The translations under genes and the position numbers were made by a program. 64,000 bases of DNA from Jiangella anatolica (GTDB lineage: Bacteria; Actinomycetota; Actinomycetes; Jiangellales; Jiangellaceae). Where the stretch lies: assembly GCF_003236295.1 (NCBI RefSeq), contig NZ_POTW01000022.1, positions 1 to 64,000 of the forward strand. Direction: 5' to 3'. Shown here piece after piece: positions 42,913-50,249 of this stretch. Below the pieces are notes generated by a model. The model saw nothing but the letters and a program-made list of their open reading frames with translations, was not told where the DNA came from and ran no database searches. How positions within the stretch are numbered: position 1 is the stretch's first letter; each line of letters begins with the position of its first letter.

Positions 42913-42921
42913 TGTGGACAA
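42913..42921 (-). promoter_or_regulatory. Perfect DnaA box upstream of rpsF-ssb
   Basis: The 9-mer on the minus strand is TTGTCCACA, the consensus DnaA box of high-GC actinomycetes. It lies 29 nt upstream of the proposed rpsF -10 box, where bound DnaA could affect transcription of rpsF-ssb-rpsR-rplI. Confidence 0.6.
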
Positions 42922-42946
42922 CCGAATCGGTGTTTCGGCGCAACGC

Positions 42947-42955
42947 TGGTAACCT
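42947..42955 (+). promoter_or_regulatory. Extended -10 promoter of the rpsF operon
   Basis: TGGTAACCT matches the extended -10 pattern TGnTAnnnT. A convincing -35 is not visible, as expected for extended -10 promoters. It predicts a leader of about 105 nt. Confidence 0.5.
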
Positions 42956-43023
42956 TGCCTGCGGCCTGGTCGAGCACGGACCTGTGTGCACCCGACCGGG
43001 CCATCGACGTTCAAGCCCTCCTG

Positions 43024-43040
43024 CCACGGAGAGACCGTGG
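43024..43040 (+). promoter_or_regulatory. Hairpin in the rpsF leader, possible S6:S18 binding site
   Basis: CCACGG (43024-43029) and CCGTGG (43035-43040) form a perfect stem with loop AGAGA, followed by CCG. Leaders of rpsF operons in many bacteria bind the S6:S18 complex through a stem with a nearby CCG; the match here is by position and those three bases only. Confidence 0.3.
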
Positions 43041-43068
43041 CCGCGAAGACCACAGGAGGTGATCCGGC

Positions 43069-43359
43069 ATGCGTCGCTATGAGGTCATGGTGATCCTGGA
43101 CCCCGAGTCCGAGGAGCGCACCGTGCAGCCCAGCCTCGAGAACTACCTCGGGGTCGTACGTGAGTCCGGTGGCTCGGTCGAGAAGATCGACATCTGGGGC
43201 CGCCGCAAGCTCTCGTACGAGATCGGCAAGAAGAGCGAGGGCATCTACGCGGTGCTCGACGTCACGTGCGAGGCCGACACGGTGGCTGAGCTCGACCGCC
43301 AGCTCGGACTGTCCGAGACGGTGCTGCGTACCAAGGTCGTTCGGCCGGAAGCCCACTGA
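43069..43359 (+). CDS. rpsF: 30S ribosomal protein S6
   Basis: A protein of 96 residues with the S6 ferredoxin-like fold ([19 protein letters not shown] at the start, [20 protein letters not shown] in the middle). It binds S18 in the platform of the small subunit. The ATG is preceded by a 12-nt sequence (43054-43065) fully complementary to the 3' end of 16S rRNA, an exceptionally strong ribosome site. It heads rpsF-ssb-rpsR-rplI. Confidence 0.98.
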   Translation: MRRYEVMVILDPESEERTVQPSLENYLGVVRESGGSVEKIDIWGRRKLSYEIGKKSEGIYAVLDVTCEADTVAELDRQLGLSETVLRTKVVRPEAH

Positions 43360-43371
43360 GAGGGACCAGCA

Positions 43372-43896
43372 ATGGCAGGCGAGACCGTCATCACGGTTGT
43401 CGGCAACTTGACCGACGACCCTGAGCTGCGCTTCACGCCCAGCGGCGCCGCGGTCGCGAACTTCCGCGTCGCGTCCACGCCGCGCACGTTCAACCGGCAG
43501 ACCAGCACGTGGGAGGACGGCGAAGCGCTGTTCCTGTCGTGCTCGGTGTGGCGCCAGGCGGCCGAGAACGCCGCCGAGTCGCTGCAGCGCGGTATGCGGG
43601 TGGTCGTGACGGGGCGGCTCAAGCAGCGCTCGTACGAGACCCGCGAGGGTGAGAAGCGCACGGTCATCGAGCTCGATGTCGACGAGATCGGCCCGAGCCT
43701 GCGCTACGCCACGGCCAAGGTCACCCGGACCCAGCGGTCCGGCGGTGGCGGCGGCTTCGGTGGCGGCGGCCAGCCCGCCGGCGGTGGCAACGACCCGTGG
43801 GCTACCCCGTCCGGCGGCGGACAGCCGCAGGGCGGCGGCGGCAACGACCCGTGGGGCGCTCCGGCCGGTCCGCCGTCCGACGAGCCCCCGTTCTGA
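43372..43896 (+). CDS. ssb: Single-stranded DNA-binding protein
   Basis: A protein of 174 residues. The OB fold (about 1-115: [44 protein letters not shown]) is followed by a Gly-rich disordered tail with two NDPW-containing units and the acidic tip DEPPF that binds partner proteins. It protects single-stranded DNA during replication, repair and recombination. It starts 12 nt after rpsF. A hairpin separates it from rpsR. Confidence 0.98.
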   Translation: MAGETVITVVGNLTDDPELRFTPSGAAVANFRVASTPRTFNRQTSTWEDGEALFLSCSVWRQAAENAAESLQRGMRVVVTGRLKQRSYETREGEKRTVIELDVDEIGPSLRYATAKVTRTQRSGGGGGFGGGGQPAGGGNDPWATPSGGGQPQGGGGNDPWGAPAGPPSDEPPF

Positions 43897-43911
43897 TCAC
43901 GAAGTAACCCA

Positions 43912-43952
43912 GCGTTCCGGGGCGGCTCTGGAGGCCGCCCCGCACGGAACGC
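43912..43952 (+). terminator. Two-tier hairpin between ssb and rpsR
   Basis: GCGTTCC (43912-43918) pairs with GGAACGC (43946-43952), and inside it GGGGCGGC (43919-43926) pairs with GCCGCCCC (43934-43941) around a 7-nt loop. No T-run follows, so it may attenuate or protect rather than fully stop transcription into rpsR-rplI. Confidence 0.5.
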
Positions 43953-44021
43953 GCCCGTCAACCCATCCCGGTCAGCCGCGGCCAGCGAGGCGACCGGGCT
44001 CCCCGAAGGAGGAGCACCACG

Positions 44022-44258
44022 ATGGCAAAGCCCCCGCTGCGCAAGCCGAAGAAGAAGGTTTGCGCCTTCTGCAAGGACAAGGTCGACTACGTCGACTACA
44101 AGGACACTTCGCTGCTGCGCAAGTACATCTCCGACCGCGGCAAGATCCGCGCGCGTCGCGTCACCGGCAACTGCACCCGCCACCAGCGCGACGTCGCCAC
44201 CGCGATCAAGAACGCCCGCGAGATGGCGCTGCTGCCGTACACCTCGACGGCTCGCTGA
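44022..44258 (+). CDS. rpsR: 30S ribosomal protein S18 (zinc-binding form)
   Basis: A protein of 78 residues with the S18 core ([40 protein letters not shown]). Two N-terminal Cys (CAFC, residues 12 and 15), plus a third Cys in GNCTRHQ with a nearby His, fit a zinc-binding (C+) S18. It pairs with S6 on the small subunit. The ATG has a GGAGGAG site. It lies 14 nt before rplI. Confidence 0.97.
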   Translation: MAKPPLRKPKKKVCAFCKDKVDYVDYKDTSLLRKYISDRGKIRARRVTGNCTRHQRDVATAIKNAREMALLPYTSTAR

Positions 44259-44272
44259 GGGGAGACGACGCG

Positions 44273-44719
44273 ATGAAGCTGATTCTCACCCAGGAGGTCC
44301 CGGGCCTCGGCGCCGCCGGCGACGTGGTCGAGGTCAAGGACGGCTATGGCCGCAACTACCTCGTGCCGCGTGGCTTCGCGATGGCGTGGACGAAGGGCGG
44401 GCAGAAGGAGATCGACTCCATCCGCCGCGCCCGCTCGGCCCGCGAGTTCGCCGACCTCGACTCCGCCCGCGCCGTGAAGGCGCAGCTGGAGGGCACCGCG
44501 GTCCGGCTGTCGGCCAAGGCCGGCGACACCGGCCGGCTGTTCGGCGCCGTCACGTCGGCCGACATCGCGTCGGCGGTCACGGCGTCCGGTGGCCCGGCCA
44601 TCGACAAGCGCCGCATCGAGGTGGGCAGCCCGATCAAGACGGTCGGCACCCACAGCGTCGTCGTGCGCCTGCACCCCGAGGTGGCGGCCAACGTCAACCT
44701 CGAGGTCGTCCCGGCCTGA
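44273..44719 (+). CDS. rplI: 50S ribosomal protein L9
   Basis: A protein of 148 residues, usual length. The N-terminal rRNA-binding domain has [21 protein letters not shown], a long connecting helix follows, and the C-terminal domain begins near 80 ([16 protein letters not shown]). The ATG at 44273 has a GGGGAG site; the frame from 43649 is an artefact running through ssb. A 15-bp hairpin past the stop ends the operon. Confidence 0.97.
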   Translation: MKLILTQEVPGLGAAGDVVEVKDGYGRNYLVPRGFAMAWTKGGQKEIDSIRRARSAREFADLDSARAVKAQLEGTAVRLSAKAGDTGRLFGAVTSADIASAVTASGGPAIDKRRIEVGSPIKTVGTHSVVVRLHPEVAANVNLEVVPA

Positions 44720-44736
44720 CGTCCGTTCCACCCGAG

Positions 44737-44771
44737 GGCCCGCGCGCCGGCACCAGGCCGGCCCGCGGGCC
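44737..44771 (+). terminator. Terminator of the rpsF-ssb-rpsR-rplI operon
   Basis: The arms 44737-44751 and 44757-44771 pair over 15 positions with one mismatch around a 5-nt loop, 17 nt past the rplI stop. Stem stability is very high; a short TT follows. Confidence 0.7.
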
Positions 44772-44860
44772 TTCGTGCGTCCCGGCCAGATCGTTGACGT
44801 GGAACCTTTCTCGCATCGGGGTACGTTCACTGCACGACCCCCCACGATCGACGGAGTCCC

Positions 44861-45424
44861 ATGCTCGACCGAGACCCCAGCAGCACGCGGGCGCGCATCC
44901 AGCGCGTGGCGCTGGAGCTGTTCGCCCAGCAGGGGTACGACCAGACGTCGCTGCGGGAGATCTCCGAGCGCCTCGGCATGACGAAGGCGTCGCTCTACTA
45001 CTACTTCAAGAGCAAGGACGACATCGTCCACAGCCTGGTGGACGACCTGCTGACGGCCGTCGACGAGGTGGTCGGCTGGGCCGCCGAGCAGGACCGCACG
45101 CCGGAGAACCGGCGCGAGCTGATCGAGCGGTACGGCAAGGCGATCCGCGGCCAGGGTGCGCAACTGCTGCGGTTCCTGATGGAGAACCAGCCGGCGCTGC
45201 GCTCGCACGAGTCCGGCGACGCGCTGCGCGACCGGCTGCGGGTGCTGGTCGACTTCGTCGTCGACCCGGGCGACCCGCTGCCGGTGCAGCTGTGCGGCCG
45301 GATGGCGTTCTACACGCTGCTCGGCGGCCCGATGATCATGAGCGACGTCGACGCGACCTCCGACGAGATCTTCGACGCCGCCTGCGCGGTCGCCGTGTCG
45401 ATGCTGCCGGAGGACGCCGGCTGA
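44861..45424 (+). CDS. TetR family transcriptional regulator
   Basis: A protein of 187 residues. The N-terminal helix-turn-helix is canonical (ALELFAQQGYDQTSLREISE, then LGMTKASLYYYFKSKDDI, about 13-55). The C-terminal ligand domain is helical and not assignable. The ATG has a GGAG site and a TACGTT -10-like box lies about 36 nt upstream. It stands just before a two-component system, but a separate promoter for the kinase is suggested by a GACAAT box, so the two may be independent. Confidence 0.9.
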   Translation: MLDRDPSSTRARIQRVALELFAQQGYDQTSLREISERLGMTKASLYYYFKSKDDIVHSLVDDLLTAVDEVVGWAAEQDRTPENRRELIERYGKAIRGQGAQLLRFLMENQPALRSHESGDALRDRLRVLVDFVVDPGDPLPVQLCGRMAFYTLLGGPMIMSDVDATSDEIFDAACAVAVSMLPEDAG

Positions 45425-45434
45425 GGCCGGCTGC

Positions 45435-45440
45435 GACAAT
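45435..45440 (+). promoter_or_regulatory. Possible -10 box of the two-component operon
   Basis: GACAAT ends 7 nt before the GTG start at 45448. It deviates from TANNNT at the first base, so support is modest. Confidence 0.35.
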
Positions 45441-45447
45441 CGGCTCC

Positions 45448-46704
45448 GTGGGAGCGCTGCGCAGCATCGTCGCGCCGCTGGCCGGGCGCCGGCTGGCCCG
45501 CCGCGGCATCCACCTGTTGCTCGGCGGCGTGATCCTGCTGCCCTACGTGTTGCTGATCGTCGCGTTCGTGCGGCTGTTCACCGACCCGGGCACGCCGTAC
45601 GTCCCGGCCGCGGTGCTGGCGGCGGTCACGTTCGTCATCGCGACGGTGCCGCCGTTCCTGCCGGCGATGCGGGCGCTGGAGATCACCGCGACCCGCGCCC
45701 TGCTCGACGTCGACCTGCCCGATCCGGCCGCCGACCCGCCCTGGGAGAGCCGGCTGTTCGGCGCCGGCTGGTACGTGCTGCACCTGCTCAGCGGCGGCGT
45801 GGCGATGGCGGCGGTGCTGTTCTCCGCGCCGACGGCGGTGCTGCTGGTGGCGCGCGGGCTCGGCTTCGACGACGGCGGCGGCATCGCCGGGCTGGGCTTC
45901 CTCGACGAGGTCGGCGGCGGCTGGGCGGTGCTGTTCGGGCTCGGGCTGGTCGTCGCGACGGCGTGCCTGGTGGCCGGGCTCGGCGCGCTGCTGGCGTGGT
46001 TCGCGCCGCTGCTGCTGGGGCCGTCGCCGGCGGAGCTGCGGCTGGCGATGGAGGAGCAGGCCCGGGAGTTCGCCGAGCGCAACCGGCTGGCCCGCGAGCT
46101 GCACGACTCCGTCGGCCACGCGCTGACGGTGACGACGCTGCAGGCGGCCGCGGCGCGCCGGGTGCTCGACTCCGACCCCGAGTTCGCCCGCCGGGCGCTG
46201 CTCGCCGTCGAGGAGGCCGGCCGGACGGCGATGGAGGACCTCGACCACGTGCTCGGCGTGCTGCGCGCGGGCGGCGCCGGACCCGGTGACGGCGCGTCGC
46301 CGCAGCGCACGCTGGCCGACCTGGACCGTCTCGTCGACGACGCGCGGACCGCCGGCATGGACCTGGAGGCGACGGTCGACGGCGATCTCGCGGCCGTGCC
46401 GCCGGTGCTGTCGCGGGAGGCGTACCGGATCGTGCAGGAGGGCCTGACGAACGCGGCCCGGCACGCGGCGCGGGTGCCGGTCCGGCTGCGGGTGGTGGCG
46501 ACGGCGGACGGACTGGACATCGACGTGTCGAACCCGCTGCCCGGTGGTGTCGCCGGCTCCGGCTCCGGCTCCCGGGCGAACGGTGGCCGCGGCCTGCGCG
46601 GGATGCGGGAGCGGGTCCGGCTGCTGCGCGGCGAGCTGTCCGCGCAGGCCGCGGACGGGGTGTGGCGGGTGCGGGTGCACCTGCCGGGACGGGAGGACCG
46701 GTGA
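45448..46704 (+). CDS. Sensor histidine kinase (HisKA_3 type)
   Basis: A protein of 418 residues with four membrane helices (about 20-75 and 105-190), a dimerisation helix with the phospho-acceptor His in RELHDSVGHALTV (about residue 220), and a HATPase domain (EAYRIVQEGLTNAARHA, GGRGLRGMRERVRLL). It is a NarL/DesK-class kinase whose signal is probably sensed in or near the membrane. The GTG at 45448 is chosen because the preceding frame is non-coding. The stop overlaps the response regulator start as GTGA. Confidence 0.9.
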   Translation: MGALRSIVAPLAGRRLARRGIHLLLGGVILLPYVLLIVAFVRLFTDPGTPYVPAAVLAAVTFVIATVPPFLPAMRALEITATRALLDVDLPDPAADPPWESRLFGAGWYVLHLLSGGVAMAAVLFSAPTAVLLVARGLGFDDGGGIAGLGFLDEVGGGWAVLFGLGLVVATACLVAGLGALLAWFAPLLLGPSPAELRLAMEEQAREFAERNRLARELHDSVGHALTVTTLQAAAARRVLDSDPEFARRALLAVEEAGRTAMEDLDHVLGVLRAGGAGPGDGASPQRTLADLDRLVDDARTAGMDLEATVDGDLAAVPPVLSREAYRIVQEGLTNAARHAARVPVRLRVVATADGLDIDVSNPLPGGVAGSGSGSRANGGRGLRGMRERVRLLRGELSAQAADGVWRVRVHLPGREDR

Positions 46705-47351
46705 CCGGGCAGATCACGGTGCTGCTGGTGGACGACGAGCCGCTGGTGCGGGCCGGGCTGCGGGCGATCATCGACGCGGAGCCGGACCTGCGCGTCGTCG
46801 GTGAGGCGTCCGACGGCGCCGAGGTCGGGCCACTGGTGGCCCGGTCCCGCCCGGACGTCGTGCTGATGGACGTGCGGATGCCCGCCGTCGACGGGATCCA
46901 GGCGACCCGGCTGCTCGCCCGGCACGACGACCCGCCGCGCATCCTCGTCGTCACGACGTTCGAGAACGACGACTACGTGTACGAGGCGCTGCGCGCCGGC
47001 GCGCACGGGTTCCTGCTCAAGCGGGCCCGGCCGGAGCAGATCGTGCAGGCGGTCCGGACGGTGGCCAGCGGCGACTCGCTGCTGTTCCCGGCCGCCATCC
47101 GCGGACTCGCCGCGGCGCACGCGGGCAACGGCGGCGACGCGCTGGCCGGCGCCGGGCTGAGCGAGCGGGAGGCCGAGGTGCTGCGGCTGATGGCAGCCGG
47201 CCGGTCCAACGCCGAGATCGCCGGCGACCTCGTGGTCGGCGTCGAGACAGTGAAGACCCACGTCGGCAACGTCCTCACCAAGCTCGGCGTCCGCGACCGC
47301 ACCCAGGCCGTCATCGCCGCCTATGAGTCCGGTTTCATCACCCCGCGCTGA
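46701..47351 (+). CDS. LuxR/NarL-type response regulator
   Basis: A protein of 216 residues. The receiver domain has Asp11-Asp12, the phospho-acceptor Asp57 (VVLMDVRMP) and Lys near 106 (FLLKRARP). The C-terminal LuxR helix-turn-helix is SEREAEVLRLMAAGRSNAEI followed by VGVETVKTHVGNVLTKLGVR. GTGA coupling to the kinase gene shows it is the cognate partner. Targets are not evident; the next gene encodes a membrane protein. Confidence 0.93.
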   Translation: MTGQITVLLVDDEPLVRAGLRAIIDAEPDLRVVGEASDGAEVGPLVARSRPDVVLMDVRMPAVDGIQATRLLARHDDPPRILVVTTFENDDYVYEALRAGAHGFLLKRARPEQIVQAVRTVASGDSLLFPAAIRGLAAAHAGNGGDALAGAGLSEREAEVLRLMAAGRSNAEIAGDLVVGVETVKTHVGNVLTKLGVRDRTQAVIAAYESGFITPR

Positions 47352-47424
47352 TCCCCCTGGCGAGGGACCCGTCTCACCGAGCGGCGGGAGGCCGGAGCGG
47401 TGCGCCGCGGGCGAGAGTCGGGGT

Positions 47425-48510
47425 ATGGAACTGACGATGACGGCCGCACCGGTGCGGCTCAGCTGGTGGCGGCGCTGGCCGGACTGGGCGCCCTGGGCGG
47501 CGACGGTGTGGGCGCTCGGCTACGGGCTGACGGCGCTGGGCTGGACGCTGACCGGCGCCGGCTACCCGATCGACCCGGCCGACCCGAACAGCGAGCTCTC
47601 GCTGCTCGGCGACGTGCCGGCCGACGTCGGCGCGCCGCTGTTCGCCGCGGTCGCGTTGGCCGGCGCCGGGACCGGTGCGGTGATGGCGCGGTACCGGCCG
47701 GGCGCGAGGGTGCCGCGCTGGTGGCGGCGGTTCGCCGTCGGGTTCGGCGGGTCGCTGGCGCTGGTGCTGCTGATCGTGGTGCCGACGACGCGGATGCTGG
47801 CGCTCGTGGGCTACCTGCCGATGATCGTGGTCCTCGGGCCGTTCGACGCCGGGCTGCGGGCCGACGTCGCCAGTGCGCTCGGCGTCGATCACGTGCACCA
47901 GCTGGTCGCGCTGATCGGCGGCTTCCTCTGGGCGGCGGCGACGGTTGCCTACGCACGGCGCACCGCCGGCTCCTGCGCCAGGTGCGGCCGGCCGGATCGG
48001 GCGGCCTCGGTCGCGGTGGTGCGGCGCTGGGGCCGTCCGGCGGTCTACGTGGCGGCGGCGATCCCGGCGCTGTACGCGGCGACCCGGTGGCTGTGGGTCG
48101 CCGGCGTGCCGATCGGCATGAGCGAGCGGGAGCTGGACGAGCTGGCCGCCGACGGCGCACTGCTGGCGGCTGCCTGGCTGGGCTCGTTCGCGCTGGTGGG
48201 CACCGTGCTGACGCTGGGCCTGGTGCAGCGCTGGGGCGAGGTGTGCCCGCGCTGGATGCCCGGGCTGGGCGGCCGCCGGGTGCCGGTCGGGCTGGCCGTC
48301 GTGCCGGCGTCGGTGGTGGCGGTGCTGGTGACCTCCGGCGGGCTCGGGCTGATCAAGGGCGGCCTCTCCGAGGGCCTGATCGGCGCCGAGGACTGGGCCG
48401 CCGTCGGGCCGGCGCTGCTCTGGCCACTGTGGGGCGTCGCGCTGGGCTGGGGGACGCTGGCGTACTGGCTGCGCCGCCGCGGCCGGTGCACGGACTGCGG
48501 CCTACGATGA
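47425..48510 (+). CDS. Polytopic membrane protein with cytoplasmic CxxC pairs
   Basis: A protein of 361 residues with about eight to nine hydrophobic helices. A loop near residues 183-190 carries CARC, and the last residues carry CTDC, a possible split zinc-ribbon-like or redox pair. No transporter motif is recognised. The ATG at 47425 (MELTM) is preferred over the start at 47323, which overlaps the response regulator. It follows the two-component system by 73 nt and could be its target. Confidence 0.75.
   Translation: MELTMTAAPVRLSWWRRWPDWAPWAATVWALGYGLTALGWTLTGAGYPIDPADPNSELSLLGDVPADVGAPLFAAVALAGAGTGAVMARYRPGARVPRWWRRFAVGFGGSLALVLLIVVPTTRMLALVGYLPMIVVLGPFDAGLRADVASALGVDHVHQLVALIGGFLWAAATVAYARRTAGSCARCGRPDRAASVAVVRRWGRPAVYVAAAIPALYAATRWLWVAGVPIGMSERELDELAADGALLAAAWLGSFALVGTVLTLGLVQRWGEVCPRWMPGLGGRRVPVGLAVVPASVVAVLVTSGGLGLIKGGLSEGLIGAEDWAAVGPALLWPLWGVALGWGTLAYWLRRRGRCTDCGLR
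48503..48508 (+). promoter_or_regulatory. -10 box of the thiamine-binding-like gene
   Basis: TACGAT ends 6 nt before the ATG at 48515 and overlaps the end of the preceding gene; no ribosome site is present, suggesting a leaderless mRNA. Confidence 0.45.
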
Positions 48511-48514
48511 CGCC

Positions 48515-48820
48515 ATGCTCATCGCGTTCTCCGTCGCACCGTCCGGCACCGGCGACTCCGTCGCCGAGGCGGTGGCCGACGCCGTCGCCGTCGTCCGCGA
48601 GTCCGGCCTGCCGAACAGCACCGACTCCATGTTCACCACCATCGAGGGTGAGTGGGACGAGTGCATGGACGTCGTCAAGCGCGCCACCGAGGCGGTCGGC
48701 CGGCACGGCCACCGGGTCAGCCTGGTGCTCAAGGCCGACATCCGGCCCGGCCACACCGGCGAGATCACCGGCAAGGTGGAGCGCCTGGAGGCCGCGCTGG
48801 CCCGCAAGCGGGATCAGTAG
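48515..48820 (+). CDS. MTH1187/YkoF-family thiamine-binding-like protein
   Basis: A protein of 101 residues with the ferredoxin-like fold of the DUF77/MTH1187 family: an N-terminal strand (MLIAFSVAPSGTGDSVAEAV), the segment TDSMFTTIEGEWDECMDVVK and a C-terminal strand-helix (HRVSLVLKADIRPGH). Members bind thiamine or related pyrimidines in a dimer interface. It is transcribed alone and its last 7 nt overlap the end of the convergent glutamate decarboxylase gene. Confidence 0.85.
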   Translation: MLIAFSVAPSGTGDSVAEAVADAVAVVRESGLPNSTDSMFTTIEGEWDECMDVVKRATEAVGRHGHRVSLVLKADIRPGHTGEITGKVERLEAALARKRDQ

Positions 48821-50187
48821 CCGGTCCCCGACTTGACCCGGCTGCGTTCGCGCTCGTGCAGCCCGCCCTTCGCCTCCAGCGTGTGCAGGGCGTGCGCGAG
48901 ATCGTCGGCCAAGGTGTCGGCGAGCGAGCGGCCCAGCGTCTGCTTGACCAGCGCGCGCAGGATCGTCACGTCCTGCGCGTCGGGCGGCAGCGAGTAGGCC
49001 GGCAGCATCCAGCCGTGCTCGCCGGCCAGCTGGCCGGCCACGTCGAACTCGTCGTAGTCGTGCTCGCCGGCCAGCCGGAACGCGACGAGCGGCAACTGCT
49101 CCGCGCCGGGCTCGCCGACCAGCTCGAAGTCGCCGGCCGCGACGATCCGCTCGGCCAGGTCGGCGGTGTTGGCCTGCATGGTCCGCATGATCGCCTGGTA
49201 GCCGGCGTGTCCGTAGCGGACGAAGTTGTAGTACTGCGCGAGCACCATGCTGGCGTTGGTGGAGAAGTTCAGCGTGAACGTCGCGTCGCGCTTGCCCAGG
49301 TAGTTCTCGTAGAAGACGAGGTCCTCGGCGAGGTCGTCGGTGGTGCGGAACACCAGCCAGCCGATGCCGGGATAGACCAGGCCGTACTTGTGCCCGGAGA
49401 CGTTGATCGAGCGGACCTGTTCGAGACGGAAGTCCCACTTCGTGTCCGGGTAGAGGAACGGCCAGACGAAGCCCCCGCTGGCGGCGTCGACGTGCAGCGG
49501 GACGTCCAGGCCGCGCTCGTCGCGCAGTCGGACCAGCAGGGCGTCGATGCCGGCGATGTCGTCGGCGTGCCCGGTGAACGTCGTGCCGAGCACGGCGGCG
49601 ACGCCGATCGTGTTCTCGTCGACGTGCGGCTCGACGTCCTCGGGGCCGATGGTGAGCCGGTCCGGCCGCAGCGGGATGATCCGCGGCTCGACGTCGAAGT
49701 AGCGGCAGAACTTCTCCCACACGACGTGGACGTCGCCGCCGAACACCAGGTTCGGCCGGTCGGCGCTCTGCCGCGCCGCCTCACGCCGCTGCCGCCACCT
49801 CCACTTCAGCGACAGCGCGCCGAGCATGATCGCCTCGGACGAGCCCTGGGTGCGGGTCCCGGTGGTGGGGCCGGGCGCGTGGAAGAGGTCGGCCAGCATC
49901 CGGATGCAGCGTTGCTCGATCAGCGCGGTCTGCGGGTACTCGGCGTGGTCGATGTAGTTGCGGTGCAGGTTCTCGGCGATGACCCGCTGCGCCTCGGGCT
50001 CCATCCACGTCGTGACGAACGTGGCGAGGTTGCGCATCGGGATGCCGTCGAGGACCAGCTCCTCGCCGAGCAGTCGCATCGCGTCCACGGCCGGCATGCC
50101 CTGCCGCGGCAGCCGGTCGTCGGGCGCCGGCCGCTGCAGGAACCCGGTGCCGTAGCGGTCGTCATAGCCGTTCGCATGCCGCGCCAT
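48814..50187 (-). CDS. gadB: Glutamate decarboxylase
   Basis: A protein of 457 residues of the group II PLP decarboxylases. Conserved features include TRTQGSSEAIMLG, HVDAASGGFVWPF and the PLP-lysine motif SGHKYGLVYPG (about residue 265). It converts glutamate to GABA, consuming a proton, and serves acid resistance or GABA metabolism. No antiporter gene is adjacent. TAGCGT lies 6 nt before the ATG at 50187, so the transcript is probably leaderless. Confidence 0.94.
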   Translation of the reverse strand: MARHANGYDDRYGTGFLQRPAPDDRLPRQGMPAVDAMRLLGEELVLDGIPMRNLATFVTTWMEPEAQRVIAENLHRNYIDHAEYPQTALIEQRCIRMLADLFHAPGPTTGTRTQGSSEAIMLGALSLKWRWRQRREAARQSADRPNLVFGGDVHVVWEKFCRYFDVEPRIIPLRPDRLTIGPEDVEPHVDENTIGVAAVLGTTFTGHADDIAGIDALLVRLRDERGLDVPLHVDAASGGFVWPFLYPDTKWDFRLEQVRSINVSGHKYGLVYPGIGWLVFRTTDDLAEDLVFYENYLGKRDATFTLNFSTNASMVLAQYYNFVRYGHAGYQAIMRTMQANTADLAERIVAAGDFELVGEPGAEQLPLVAFRLAGEHDYDEFDVAGQLAGEHGWMLPAYSLPPDAQDVTILRALVKQTLGRSLADTLADDLAHALHTLEAKGGLHERERSRVKSGTGY

Positions 50188-50193
50188 GGCTCG

Positions 50194-50199
50194 ACGCTA
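50194..50199 (-). promoter_or_regulatory. -10 box of gadB
   Basis: TAGCGT on the minus strand, 6 nt upstream of the ATG; same hexamer as at nfo, the epimerase and the DinB gene. Confidence 0.5.
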
Positions 50200-50249
50200 G
50201 AGACGGCGCGGCCGTCCGGGGTCCCCCGGAGCGGGTGAGAGTGGCGCCG

